A stretch of 64,000 bases of DNA from Sciscionella sediminilitoris (GTDB taxonomy: Bacteria > Actinomycetota > Actinomycetes > Mycobacteriales > Pseudonocardiaceae): the NCBI RefSeq assembly GCF_000737195.2, contig NZ_JALM01000036.1:1-64000 (forward strand), written 5' to 3'. Positions within the stretch are counted from its first letter, which is position 1. The number at the start of each line of letters is the position of its first letter. Below, in pieces: positions 52,161-60,996 of this stretch. The notes beneath the pieces are model-generated. The model did not search any database. It was given only the letters and a program-made list of their open reading frames with translations, and was not told where the DNA came from. A program made the translations under genes and the position numbers.

Positions 52161-53113
52161 GCGCGGTGCGATCGAATTCCACCAACCGGCTGCACATCGG
52201 GACCCGGGGCAGCGCGCTCGCGCTCGCCCAGGCCGAGTTCGTCGCCGACCGGCTCAGCGCCGCGGGAACCGAGACCGAGATCGTCACCATCCGCACCCCC
52301 GGCGATGCCGACCGGGAACGGCCGATCAGCGAGATCGGGGTCGGTGTGTTCACCAACGCACTGCGCGACGCGCTGGCCACCGGTACCGTCGACGTGGCGG
52401 TGCACTCCTTCAAGGACCTGCCGACCGGGCCGGACCCGCGGACCTCGCTGGCCGCGGTGCCCGAACGGGAGGACCCGAGGGACGCGCTGATCGCGCGGGA
52501 CGGGCTCACCCTCGGTGAGCTGCCGCCGGGGGCCAGGATCGGCACCGGTTCCCCGCGACGGGCCGCGCAGCTGCGTGCGCTCGGGCTGGGCCTCGAGGTG
52601 GTCGGGATCCGGGGGAACGTGGACACCCGCATCCGCAAGGTGCACGACGGTGAGGTGGATGCGGTCGTGCTCGCGGCGGCCGGGCTGCGCAGGACCGGCA
52701 ACTTCGGTCAGGTGACCGAACTGCTGGACCCGCTGCAGATGCTTTCGGCACCGGCCCAGGGCGCGCTCGCCGTGGAATGCCGGTGCGAGGACGTGGACGT
52801 GGAGTACCTGCTCCGGTCCACATTGGACGATTCGCGCGTTCGCGCCGCGGTCACCGCGGAACGGGCGCTGCTGGCCACGCTCGAAGCGGGGTGTCAGGCC
52901 CCGGTCGGCGCGCTCGCCGAGGTCGTCGAGGACCTCGATGAGCAGGGCAAGGTCGTGGAGCGGGTGTCCCTGCGCGGGGTCGCGGCCACTCCGGACGACG
53001 AATTGCTCCGGGCTTCCGGACTCGGCGAGCTCGCCGGAGTCGAGGCACTGGGGCGCGAGGTCGCGGCTGAACTGCTGGACCGTGGCGCGGTTTCGCTGCC
53101 CAGTGTCAACTGA
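52157..53113 (+). CDS. hemC: porphobilinogen deaminase
   Basis: A 318-residue hydroxymethylbilane synthase. Motifs are [26 protein letters not shown] with the catalytic Asp87, [27 protein letters not shown] and the dipyrromethane-cofactor Cys246 in [12 protein letters not shown]. It polymerises four porphobilinogens to hydroxymethylbilane. The start is TTG at 52157, set by GGAGG six bases earlier and overlapping the hemA stop. It ends 78 bp before hemD. Confidence 0.96.
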   Translation: MSAVRSNSTNRLHIGTRGSALALAQAEFVADRLSAAGTETEIVTIRTPGDADRERPISEIGVGVFTNALRDALATGTVDVAVHSFKDLPTGPDPRTSLAAVPEREDPRDALIARDGLTLGELPPGARIGTGSPRRAAQLRALGLGLEVVGIRGNVDTRIRKVHDGEVDAVVLAAAGLRRTGNFGQVTELLDPLQMLSAPAQGALAVECRCEDVDVEYLLRSTLDDSRVRAAVTAERALLATLEAGCQAPVGALAEVVEDLDEQGKVVERVSLRGVAATPDDELLRASGLGELAGVEALGREVAAELLDRGAVSLPSVN

Positions 53114-53191
53114 AAAGCGCAGTGCCGACTGGGCTGGGCAGTAACCAAGAAGAACCTGGATCGACCTGTTGATGATGGAGTAAGAGGAAAG

Positions 53192-54721
53192 ATGACGCGC
53201 GGAAAGACACAAGGCCGGATAGCCTTCGTCGGCTCCGGCCCCGGCGATTCCGGACTGCTGACCGTCCGGGCGAGCACCCTGCTCGCGAACGCCGAACTCG
53301 TCGTGCACGACGCCGACGTGCCGCAGGCCATTCTCGATTCGATCGGCGAGCAGGCCGAACTGCGCACCGCGGCGGGAGAACAGGCCGATATCGCCAAGGA
53401 TCTGGTGAACGAGGCGAAAGCGGGAAACAACGTCGTCCGGCTGATTCACGGTGACCCGTTCACCCTCGAATCCGCTGTCACCGAAGCGAAAGCGGTCTCC
53501 CGGACCAGCATCGCCTTCGACGTGATCCCCGGGGTCTCCTCCTCGACCGCGGTGCCCACCTACGCCGGAATCGCGCTCGGTTCCACGCACACCGAGGCCG
53601 ATATCCGCGGTGAGGTCGACTGGCCGGTGCTCGCCGCATCGCCGGGGCCGTTCGTCCTGCACGCCGCCGGTGCGAACCTCGCCGAAGCGGCCAGCTCGCT
53701 CATCGAGGCCGGGCACGCGGGTTCCACCCCGGTCGCGGTGACCTCCGGGGGAACCGGGCACCAGCAGCGCACCGTCGAGTCCACTTTGGACTCCCTGGCC
53801 AGGGACGCCGGTGAACTCGTCGGTCCGCTCGTGGTCACCGTCGGGGCCGAGGTCGCCAACCGGGGCAAGCTGTCCTGGTGGGAATCCCGCGCGCTCTACG
53901 GCTGGAAGGTCCTGGTGCCCCGCACCAAGGAACAGGCCGGGGAGATGTCCGAACGGCTCGGTATCCACGGTGCGATTCCTTCCGAGGTGCCGACCATCTC
54001 CGTCGAACCGCCGCGTTCTCCCGCGCAGATGGAGCGCGCCGTCAAGGGTCTCGTCGACGGCCGCTACCAGTGGGTCGTGTTCACCTCGGCCAACGCGGTG
54101 CGCGCGGTCTGGGAGAAATTCGCCGAATTCGGCCTCGACGCGCGGGCGTTCTCCGGCGTGAAGATCGCCTGCATCGGCGAATCCACCGCGGAAAAGGTCC
54201 GTGGCTTCGGCATCATTCCGGAACTCATTCCCTCCGGTGACCAGTCGAGCGAAGGACTGCTGCAGGACTTCCCGCCGCACGACGACATTCTCGACCCCGT
54301 CGACCGGGTGCTGCTGCCGCGCGCGGACATCGCCACCGAAACCCTCGCGGCCGGATTGCGGGACCGTGGCTGGGAAATCGACGATGTCACCGCCTACCGG
54401 ACCGTGCGGGCCGCGCCGCCGCCGGCCGAGACCCGGGAGATGATCAAGACCGGCGGATTCGACGCCGTCTGCTTCACCTCCTCCTCGACCGTGCGCAACC
54501 TCGTTGGTATCGCAGGGAAACCGCACGCGCGCTCGCTCATCGCGTGCATCGGCCCCAAGACCGCCGAGACCGCCGTCGAGTTCGGCCTGCGGGTGGATGT
54601 CCGCCCGGACAACGCCAACGTCCAGGACCTGGTCGACGCACTCGCCTCGCACGCGGCCAAACTGCGTGCCGAGGGAGCGCTTCCCCCGCCGCGCAAGGCA
54701 AAGCGCACCCGCAAGGCCTGA
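53192..54721 (+). CDS. hemD: fused CobA-like/uroporphyrinogen-III synthase
   Basis: A 509-residue two-domain protein. The N-terminal part (about 1-245) is a uroporphyrinogen-III methyltransferase (CobA/SUMT) fold with IAFVGSGPGDSGLLTVRAST; the usual RLKGGDPF reads RLIHGDPF and the following GRGGEE is absent, so the methylase is degenerate. The C-terminal part (about 255-490) is uroporphyrinogen-III synthase, with WKVLVPRTKEQ, WVVFTSANAVRAVW and AVCFTSSSTVRNL. The same fusion is seen in mycobacteria. Role: closing and D-ring inversion of hydroxymethylbilane. Confidence 0.9.
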   Translation: MTRGKTQGRIAFVGSGPGDSGLLTVRASTLLANAELVVHDADVPQAILDSIGEQAELRTAAGEQADIAKDLVNEAKAGNNVVRLIHGDPFTLESAVTEAKAVSRTSIAFDVIPGVSSSTAVPTYAGIALGSTHTEADIRGEVDWPVLAASPGPFVLHAAGANLAEAASSLIEAGHAGSTPVAVTSGGTGHQQRTVESTLDSLARDAGELVGPLVVTVGAEVANRGKLSWWESRALYGWKVLVPRTKEQAGEMSERLGIHGAIPSEVPTISVEPPRSPAQMERAVKGLVDGRYQWVVFTSANAVRAVWEKFAEFGLDARAFSGVKIACIGESTAEKVRGFGIIPELIPSGDQSSEGLLQDFPPHDDILDPVDRVLLPRADIATETLAAGLRDRGWEIDDVTAYRTVRAAPPPAETREMIKTGGFDAVCFTSSSTVRNLVGIAGKPHARSLIACIGPKTAETAVEFGLRVDVRPDNANVQDLVDALASHAAKLRAEGALPPPRKAKRTRKA

Positions 54722-54737
54722 GCGAGAACTCCGAGGA

Positions 54738-54772
54738 AATGCCCCGGCACCGATACGGTGCCGGGGCATTTT
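54738..54772 (+). terminator. terminator after rex-hemACD
   Basis: AATGCCCCGGCACCG, a 3-nt loop ATA, and its exact complement, followed by TTTT. A 15-bp stem with T-tract just after hemD. It separates the hem operon from the type VII-associated island. Confidence 0.85.
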
Positions 54773-54856
54773 CGTGTGTATTTCGCCGAAATCCCTGCGA
54801 GTTGCGAAGTCGGAATGCTACTCTCCGCGCAGTAGCAGAACAGGGGAGAGTGCCGC

Positions 54857-55375
54857 ATGAGTACGCCGCATTCGGGGCCGGGCGGGGCGAATCTGCCCAA
54901 TGCCGGTGACGCGATCGATGGCGCGCAGGCACCGCCGGACTCCCATGGCGGGTACACCTACACCGGTCCGGGAGCGGACAAGCAGCACAAGTCCCCGGAG
55001 GAGCTGCAGCAGCAGATCCGGGCGAACATGGCCGATCAGGGCGGGGCTCCTGGCGGTGGTCAGCAGGTCCGGGTGGACATCGATGAGCTCCGCGCCCTGC
55101 ACAAGCAGGTCGCCGATATGGCGAGTGCCGCGGATGATGATCTGGTCACCGCCAAGCGGGTGGAACGGGCCGAGCCGCCTGCCCCGGATCCCGAGGGAAG
55201 CGTGCTGCACGCCGATGCGCTGAAACAGCGGGGCGGGGAACTCGTGCAACGGCTGGAACAGGTGCGGGCGGACCTGGTCGGCTACCGTGACCACATCAAG
55301 GCGGCCCTCGACGGGTATCGCGAGAACGATCACCAGAGCAGCGTGCTGTTCCGGGACTATAGGGGAAAACTGTGA
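54857..55375 (+). CDS. putative type VII-associated protein with YxxxD motif
   Basis: A 172-residue protein. A disordered Pro/Gly N-terminus with YTYTGPGADKQHKSPEEL precedes two amphipathic helices (about 72-100 and 115-160) of WXG100-like length. Tyr154-Arg-Glu-Asn-Asp158 is a YxxxD type VII secretion motif near the C-terminus. No WxG turn is present. It begins a four-gene overlapping unit with DUF3558, PPE-like and EspG genes, so it is a candidate exported partner. I do not recognise an exact family. Confidence 0.6.
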   Translation: MSTPHSGPGGANLPNAGDAIDGAQAPPDSHGGYTYTGPGADKQHKSPEELQQQIRANMADQGGAPGGGQQVRVDIDELRALHKQVADMASAADDDLVTAKRVERAEPPAPDPEGSVLHADALKQRGGELVQRLEQVRADLVGYRDHIKAALDGYRENDHQSSVLFRDYRGKL

Positions 55376-55992
55376 CGAATCGGCGAGTGCTCGCGGTCCT
55401 GACCGGCCTGGTGCTGCTGGGTTCGGTGACCGCCTGCTCGAGTGAGGTCTCCGGCAGTGCCGGGGATTCGACCCCTGCCTCGAGTGCCGGTTCGGCGCAG
55501 GTCGATCCGGCAGCGGGGCCTTCGGTGCCGCGGCCGCTGAATATCCAGCCGTATCTCGATGAGCGGAACGTGTGTCTCCTGCTGGGGAAGAGTGAAGTCA
55601 ACGCACTGGGAATCGCTCATCCGAAGGCGAAACCGAAAAAGGACTCCCTGGGCACGGTTTGTGCGGTGACGGACTCGGGGGCCGATGGCGTCGCCGAGGG
55701 GAACACCTTGAACTACGGGCCTCAGCCGAGTTTTTCACCGAGTGACCTCTACAAGAAGAAGGGCGTGTGGCCCTACTTCGTTCCGGGCAGTGTGCAGGGA
55801 TACTCCGCGGTCGTGGGAGATTCCACGGACAATCGCAAGAATGGCGGGTGCGGTCTCGGCCTCGCCGTGACAGACAAGATGGTCGTCAACATTTGGTATA
55901 ACGACGACAAGACCAAAAACGGGGATTATGCGTGCGGTATGGCCAAAAAAGCAGCCGATGAGATTGTGACGACGCTGAAAAAGACGAAGTAG
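55372..55992 (+). CDS. DUF3558 lipoprotein
   Basis: A 206-residue secreted lipoprotein with lipobox LGSVTACSS (Cys about residue 22), then a Ser/Ala linker and a DUF3558 domain (about 50-206) with QPYLDERNVCLLLGKSEVNA and two likely disulphide cysteines (CAVTDSG.. and GGCGLGLAV). DUF3558 proteins are common in Actinobacteria beside EspG/PPE-like genes; their role is unknown. The GTG start overlaps the previous stop (GTGA). Confidence 0.82.
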   Translation: MTNRRVLAVLTGLVLLGSVTACSSEVSGSAGDSTPASSAGSAQVDPAAGPSVPRPLNIQPYLDERNVCLLLGKSEVNALGIAHPKAKPKKDSLGTVCAVTDSGADGVAEGNTLNYGPQPSFSPSDLYKKKGVWPYFVPGSVQGYSAVVGDSTDNRKNGGCGLGLAVTDKMVVNIWYNDDKTKNGDYACGMAKKAADEIVTTLKKTK

Positions 55993-56002
55993 GGGGATTG
56001 TC

Positions 56003-57211
56003 GTGGCGTACACCGGCGAGCAGATCTACGATATGTGGTCCGCGGCGGATGTGAGCAAGCTGCACCCGTCGTGGCAGGCCGCATCGGAGCTGAACACGAA
56101 GCTGCCGCAGCGTTCGGAGCAGATTCAGCGGTTCGCGAATGCGCTGGACAGCATCTGGCAGGGCAGCGCGGCGAGCTCGGCCAATTCGGCGGGTGCGCGT
56201 ATCGCGAGCGCCTATTTGCAGGTGGGGGATCAGGTCGACGTGGTGCAGGACCTGACGAAGAAGCAGATGGATTCGGCGCAGCAGCTGCAGCGCGGTGTGC
56301 AACCGGTGCCGCCCGCGCCGGATCCGGCGAAGATGGCGTGTTATCCGGGGCAACCTCCCGGGGAGGCGCAGAAAGCGGTCGATCAGTTCGAGGCGCACCG
56401 TTCGGCGAGCGAGAACAATGTGAACCGGTACCGCGATTTCGTGGGCTATTCGCAGTACAACGCGAACGGGATGCCGCATTTCGTGGACTCGCAACCTTCC
56501 GGATCGGGGGACGGCGGCTCCGGTGGCGGTGGGCAGGCCGGTGGCTCCGGTGGTTCCCGGGCGGGCGGCGGTGCGCATTCGCTGGGCGCGGGTGGTTCGG
56601 GCGGTGGCTCGACCGCTGGTGGATCCGGTGGCCTTTCCACCGGCTCGCCCGCGGCCCACGGCGCGGGTGCGCCCGATTCCGCCGGTGCTCCAGGACATTC
56701 GGCTCCGCAGCATTCGTCCCCGGGACAGCCGGCTCCGGGCTCGCCGCCGCCCGGTTCGCTGCACACCAGCAACGCGGTGCCCACGGAACTGCCCACGAAC
56801 GGTCCCGGCTACGGCAGTCCGGGATCGGGCTACGGTGGCTCGCATCCGGGCGGCAGCACCGGCCTCGGCGGAATGCCGATGGGTGGCATGGGCGCGCTCG
56901 GTGGCATGGGCGGTGGCGACTCCTCGGGTTCCGCGCGCGGATACGGCTCCGGGGCGGGCGGTTCCGAAGCACAGGGTCCCCGCTCGGGTGCGGCGGCACC
57001 GCGCGGTGTCCTGGGCGAGACGGAGCAGTCCGCGCCGCGCGGTGGCGCGGGCTCCGGTCGCGGCGGGATGCCGATGGGTGGCGCGGGCCGCGGCGGAAAA
57101 GGCGGCGAGGACCAGGAACACGAGACCGCCTCGTATCTGGTCTCCGAGGAACACGGGGACCAGATCGTCGGTGAACTCCCGCCGACCGTTCCCCCGGTGC
57201 TCGGTGAGTGA
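56003..57211 (+). CDS. PPE-like/WXG-domain protein with Gly-rich tail
   Basis: A 402-residue protein. The N-terminal 120 residues are helical with ALDSIWQGSAASSA, a WxG-type turn, and HPSWQAASEL, resembling PPE/WXG100 domains. After residue 155 it is a Gly/Ser/Pro-rich low-complexity region with GGSGGG, PGSPPPG and two MGGxG stretches (about residues 292-310 and 353-362), then a C-terminal acidic end EEHGDQIVGELPPTVPP. It is probably exported by a type VII system with EspG as chaperone. GTG 56003 follows GGGGGA. Confidence 0.75.
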   Translation: MAYTGEQIYDMWSAADVSKLHPSWQAASELNTKLPQRSEQIQRFANALDSIWQGSAASSANSAGARIASAYLQVGDQVDVVQDLTKKQMDSAQQLQRGVQPVPPAPDPAKMACYPGQPPGEAQKAVDQFEAHRSASENNVNRYRDFVGYSQYNANGMPHFVDSQPSGSGDGGSGGGGQAGGSGGSRAGGGAHSLGAGGSGGGSTAGGSGGLSTGSPAAHGAGAPDSAGAPGHSAPQHSSPGQPAPGSPPPGSLHTSNAVPTELPTNGPGYGSPGSGYGGSHPGGSTGLGGMPMGGMGALGGMGGGDSSGSARGYGSGAGGSEAQGPRSGAAAPRGVLGETEQSAPRGGAGSGRGGMPMGGAGRGGKGGEDQEHETASYLVSEEHGDQIVGELPPTVPPVLGE

Positions 57212-57966
57212 CGGTGTTACCAGGCGAGGTGGTGTGCAGCGCGGAAGCGCTGGTCGTGCTGGCGAACCGGGCGGAGATCGGCAGGCTGCACATGTCGTTG
57301 CGGCCGATCCCGGTCTGGCGCGACGACGCGGAGATGGCGCAGGTGTACCAGCAGGTCTCGGCGGAGCTTTCCGGGCTGCCGGTGTATGAACGCCCCGGTG
57401 TGCTCGACCGGGACTTCGAGGTGAGCCTGCGCTGCATCTGCCGCCCCGAGGTGGCCTTTCTCGCGCTGACCCACATCCGCGGCGAACTGCGCACGGTGCT
57501 GGCCTGTTCGCTCGGCAGGGAAGGGATCCTGGCGATCAGTGAACGGGGCCGGGTGGTGCTGCGCCAGGCGGATCCGATGCGGTTGCCCGAGACACTGGTC
57601 GGTGCGCTGCCGAACCACCATCCCGCGGTCTTCAAACCGTTCAGCGTGCCGATCCGGGAAGAGGAACCGGCGAACGGTCCGATGCACGGCGTGCCGGCCC
57701 CGCCGCGCAGCAGGGAACGCGAACTGTGGGACGAGCTCGTGGCCAGGGAACAGTTCGGCGGTGGGCAGATCACCCTCGAACTGCGTGATGCGATGGGGCG
57801 CAGCCGCAAAAGCGATGAGCCGTTCACCTTCGTGGACGCGGATCTGGGCCGCTGGTACCGGGCGACCGAGCACCGTGGGGAGCACGGTTACGTGTTCTGC
57901 GCGCCGCTGCCCGCCCCGGAATTCCCGGTGCGGCTGCGGGGGATGCACGAGCAGCTGACCGCCTGA
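57208..57966 (+). CDS. espG: EspG-family ESX secretion chaperone
   Basis: A 252-residue cytosolic protein of the EspG family, which binds PE/PPE pairs and keeps them soluble for type VII export. Visible features are an N-terminal strand-helix region (LHMSLRPIPVWRDDAEM), AFLALTHIRGELRTVLACSLGREG (core beta-sheet), and a C-terminal RWYRATEHRGEHGYVF then CAPLPAPEFPVRLRGM typical of EspG. The GTG start overlaps the PPE-like stop (GTGA). No ESX core gene (EccB-E, MycP) is in the window. Confidence 0.8.
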   Translation: MTVLPGEVVCSAEALVVLANRAEIGRLHMSLRPIPVWRDDAEMAQVYQQVSAELSGLPVYERPGVLDRDFEVSLRCICRPEVAFLALTHIRGELRTVLACSLGREGILAISERGRVVLRQADPMRLPETLVGALPNHHPAVFKPFSVPIREEEPANGPMHGVPAPPRSRERELWDELVAREQFGGGQITLELRDAMGRSRKSDEPFTFVDADLGRWYRATEHRGEHGYVFCAPLPAPEFPVRLRGMHEQLTA

Positions 57967-57987
57967 GCCGGGAGGGTGCACACGTCG

Positions 57988-57993
57988 TAGGCT
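57988..57993 (+). promoter_or_regulatory. -10 box of hemB (leaderless)
   Basis: TAGGCT, then 6 nt, then GTG 58000. It gives hemB a promoter independent of the espG unit. Confidence 0.5.
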
Positions 57994-57999
57994 GGATGT

Positions 58000-58974
58000 G
58001 TGTTTCCGACGCACCGCCCGCGAAGGCTCCGTACCACTCCCGCGATGCGCAGGCTCGTCGCCGAGACGACGCTCGAGCCGCGCCAGCTGATCCTGCCGAT
58101 GTTCGTCGCCGAAGGGCTCGACGAACCGCGCGCGCTGGACTCGATGCCCGGGGTGTACCAGCACACCCGGGAATCGCTGCGCAAGGCCGCGGAGGAGGCG
58201 GTGCGCGCCGGGGTCGGCGGGCTGATGCTGTTCGGAGTGCCGCAGGTGCACGATGCCCGGGGCAGCGGGGCGACCGACCCGGACGGGATCCTCAACGTGG
58301 CCCTGCGTGACCTGCGCGCGGACCTCGGCGACGACACGGTGCTGATGAGCGACTGCTGCCTGGACGAGTTCACCGATCACGGGCACTGCGGGGTGCTCGC
58401 CGAGGACGGTTCGGTGGACAACGACGCGACGCTGGCCAGGTACGCGGACATGGCGGTGATCCAGGCGGAGTCCGGGGCGCACATGATCGGGCCGAGCGGG
58501 ATGATGGACGGCCAGGTCGGCGTGATCCGCGAGGCGCTGGACAAGGCGGGACACACCTACACCTCGATCCTGGCGTACGCGGTGAAGTACTCCAGCGCGT
58601 TCTACGGCCCGTTCCGCGAGGCGGTGGATTCCCAGCTCACCGGCGACCGCAAGACCTACCAGCAGGACGCGGCGAACCTCTCCGAGGCACTGCGCGAGGT
58701 CGAATTGGACCTCGAAGAGGGCGCGGACGCGGTGATGGTCAAACCCGCGCTGCCCTATCTGGATGTGGTGCGCGCCGTCGCCGAACAGGTGGATGTCCCG
58801 GTCGCGGCGTACCAGATCTCCGGGGAGTACGCGATGATCGAGGGCGCGGCCGCCAATGGCTGGATCGATCGCAAACCGGCGGTGCTCGAGACGCTGACCG
58901 GGATCCGCAGGGCGGGCGCGAACATGGTGCTGACCTACTGGGCGGCGGAAGCGGCCGGCTGGCTCGCGGAGTAA
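58000..58974 (+). CDS. hemB: porphobilinogen synthase (delta-aminolevulinate dehydratase)
   Basis: A 324-residue class II dehydratase condensing two 5-aminolevulinates. The metal/substrate segment reads [16 protein letters not shown]: the family's CxCx7C zinc set appears as Cys-x-Asp-x7-Cys, as in other Actinobacteria. Active-site lysines are in [15 protein letters not shown] and [14 protein letters not shown]. The GTG start fits a leaderless promoter. It lies after the type VII-associated island rather than directly after hemD. Confidence 0.96.
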   Translation: MFPTHRPRRLRTTPAMRRLVAETTLEPRQLILPMFVAEGLDEPRALDSMPGVYQHTRESLRKAAEEAVRAGVGGLMLFGVPQVHDARGSGATDPDGILNVALRDLRADLGDDTVLMSDCCLDEFTDHGHCGVLAEDGSVDNDATLARYADMAVIQAESGAHMIGPSGMMDGQVGVIREALDKAGHTYTSILAYAVKYSSAFYGPFREAVDSQLTGDRKTYQQDAANLSEALREVELDLEEGADAVMVKPALPYLDVVRAVAEQVDVPVAAYQISGEYAMIEGAAANGWIDRKPAVLETLTGIRRAGANMVLTYWAAEAAGWLAE

Positions 58975-58983
58975 CGTTTTGTC

Positions 58984-59559
58984 ATGACTTTTCCGAATGG
59001 TTTCGACCGGGAACCGGGACAGCACTTCAGCGGCATGCCCCCGATGCCCGGCGGAATCGAGCGGGCGCCCGCGCGGCCGAGGGACCTGGAGATCTCGGTC
59101 CGGCTCTGGATCGCCGCGATGGCCTGCTATCTGATCAGCGGGCTGCTCAACGCGTTCGTGTACAGCGGCCAGATCCAGCGTGAGACCTACGCGGAACTGG
59201 CCCGGCAGGGTTTTCCGATCCAGCAGGGCATGACGACGATGCCGAGCACATCACCCGCGCTGAGCGTGCTCACCGTGGTGATCGGCCTCGCGCTGTGGGG
59301 GCTGTTCGTACTGCGTTTCCGGGAAGGCCGCAACTGGGCCCGGGTCACGCTCACCGTGATCACCGCGATCCTGGTGTTCTTCCAGCTGTTGAGCCTGGTG
59401 CTGACGCTGACCGTGATGCCGGGTGTGGCCCTGCCGCTCGCCCCGCAGATCCTCAGCGGCGTGGAGTATCTGCTCGCGATCGCCGCTCTGGTCTTCGCCT
59501 ACCGGCCGAACACCAACGCCTACATCGCCTACCAGCAACGCACCGCGATGGGCAGGTAA
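58984..59559 (+). CDS. small four-helix membrane protein
   Basis: A 191-residue protein. A disordered N-terminus (QHFSGMPPMPGGIERAPARP) is followed by four membrane helices (about 40-60, 90-110, 118-140, 155-175) with short loops; the second loop is REGRNWARVTL. No known family is recognised. The TAACGT box formed partly by the hemB stop codon lies 6 nt before the ATG, which suggests a leaderless transcript. Confidence 0.72.
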   Translation: MTFPNGFDREPGQHFSGMPPMPGGIERAPARPRDLEISVRLWIAAMACYLISGLLNAFVYSGQIQRETYAELARQGFPIQQGMTTMPSTSPALSVLTVVIGLALWGLFVLRFREGRNWARVTLTVITAILVFFQLLSLVLTLTVMPGVALPLAPQILSGVEYLLAIAALVFAYRPNTNAYIAYQQRTAMGR

Positions 59560-59569
59560 CGTCGGTGTC

Positions 59570-60067
59570 GTGACGAATCCCGACACCAGACAGGCGGTGC
59601 CCAAGGAGATCCGGAACTCGGCCGGGCTGTGGTTCGTCACCCTCGCGCTGCACCTGATCGGTATCGCCGTGCGCGCGTACACGATTCCGGCGACGGCGAT
59701 CGCGGAGCTGCGCTCGCAGGCCATCCGAGCGGGCGGGCCGGTGAGCGAGGCCGTGCTGCAGGACACCGTCCGGCTGACCCAGCTGCTCATGGTGCTCGTG
59801 TTCGCGGCCCTGTGCGTGCCCTGGGGCGTGTTCATCATGCGGATGCGCGCGGGCCGGTTGTGGGCACGGTCACTGCTCTCCGGACTCGGCTGGCTCTCGG
59901 TCATCCTCATGGTCCCGGAAGTGATCAGCGAGGACCCTTCGCGGATCCTGTTCTACGGCGCGACCATCGTGGTCGAGGTCGCCGCGATCATCAGCATGTT
60001 CTCCGGTCCCGCGATGGAGTATTTCGCCAGGAACGCCGGTGCGCGCACCCGCGACCGGCTACGCTGA
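59570..60067 (+). CDS. small four-helix membrane protein, paralogue
   Basis: A 165-residue protein. TNPDTRQAVPKEIRNSAGL leads into four helices with RMRAGRLWARSLLSG in the second loop, the same pattern (RxGRxWAR) as the preceding protein, so the two are probably paralogues. GTG 59570 fits TAACGT 7 nt upstream. No function known. Confidence 0.7.
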   Translation: MTNPDTRQAVPKEIRNSAGLWFVTLALHLIGIAVRAYTIPATAIAELRSQAIRAGGPVSEAVLQDTVRLTQLLMVLVFAALCVPWGVFIMRMRAGRLWARSLLSGLGWLSVILMVPEVISEDPSRILFYGATIVVEVAAIISMFSGPAMEYFARNAGARTRDRLR

Positions 60068-60074
60068 GCAGGCG

Positions 60075-60563
60075 ATGAACCAGTACCCCATTCCTCCGAT
60101 GAATCCCGTGCAACAGGTCGTGCAGCGGCGCGCCCGCCCGCTCGCGATCACCGTGGCGACGACGCTGTGGCTCGTGGCCGGGATCTGCTGGCCGCTGGGC
60201 GTGCTCGTGCGCAGGCTTGCCGGGGCGACCGGTGCCGGAGTGTCCCCTGGATTCGGCAGCCTGGATTTCCTGCTCAGCATGTTCGGTGTGGTGGTGCTCG
60301 GGATCGCGGAGTGCTGGCTCGCTCTCCTGGTGCGCGGTGGCAATTGGTACGCCCGGCTCGGGCTCGCCTTCGGCGCGGTGATCTGCGAGACGATCGTGCT
60401 CGTGCAGCTGATCGGGGCGCTCACCGCGGGCCTTTCCGCCTACTACGGGGCGGGCGCGGCGCTGTGGTGGGTGACCATGGTGGTGTGGGCGGTCATTCCG
60501 CCGTGCGCACTCGTGTTCTCCTTCCTGCCCTCGGTGAACGGATACCTTGCCGCGCGGCGGTAA
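60075..60563 (+). CDS. small four-helix membrane protein, paralogue
   Basis: A 162-residue protein. A short Pro-rich N-terminus with QVVQRRARPLAI is followed by four hydrophobic helices and RGGNWYARLGLAFGAV in the second loop, again the RxGxxxAR pattern. It is the third in a tandem set. ATG 60075 is chosen within a longer frame; TACGCT lies 10 nt before it. Function unknown. Confidence 0.7.
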   Translation: MNQYPIPPMNPVQQVVQRRARPLAITVATTLWLVAGICWPLGVLVRRLAGATGAGVSPGFGSLDFLLSMFGVVVLGIAECWLALLVRGGNWYARLGLAFGAVICETIVLVQLIGALTAGLSAYYGAGAALWWVTMVVWAVIPPCALVFSFLPSVNGYLAARR

Positions 60564-60567
60564 TGCG

Positions 60568-60996
60568 ATGGCGGAACCACACTACGAGCATCCGGGCGCA
60601 CGGTGGTGGCTCGTGTTGTTCGGGCCGGGGTTCGCCGCGGCAGGCTTGCTGCTCGAACTGCTCACCGGCCCGGTCAACCTGTGGCTGTGGCTGATCGTGG
60701 CCGCGGTTCTCGCCGGTTGCATCGCGCTGTGGGTGCGGGCGCGCCGCGCGGTCTGTTCGGTGCGGTTGACCGCCGATGAACTCCGGATCGGCAGCGAAAC
60801 CCTTGCCGTGGAACGGATCCGCGCGGTGGACGAGGTGGATGTGCCGGACGGGGCCCGGGTGCTCGGTGGACTGTGGGCGGTGCCGAAACGGTTCGCCGAG
60901 GTGCCCCTGCTGCTCGAGGACGGCACGGTGGTGCTCGCCTGGGCGCGCGATGGGGACCGGTTGCGCGATGCGCTGCGTGCGCTCGTGCCACACTGA
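60568..60996 (+). CDS. DUF3093-like membrane protein
   Basis: A 142-residue protein. HPGARWWLVLFGPGFAAAGL begins two membrane helices (about 13-55), followed by a soluble domain with CSVRLTADELRIGSETL, GGLWAVPKRFAEVPLLLEDG and a closing DRLRDALRALV. This is the DUF3093 layout. It may fine-tune membrane processes, but the role is unknown. The ATG overlaps nothing upstream; its stop overlaps the next start. Confidence 0.7.
   Translation: MAEPHYEHPGARWWLVLFGPGFAAAGLLLELLTGPVNLWLWLIVAAVLAGCIALWVRARRAVCSVRLTADELRIGSETLAVERIRAVDEVDVPDGARVLGGLWAVPKRFAEVPLLLEDGTVVLAWARDGDRLRDALRALVPH

Noticed and set aside
51989-54769. Minus-strand open frame of over 900 codons across hemC and hemD
   Set aside because: It is antisense to confidently identified haem genes and has no recognisable motif.
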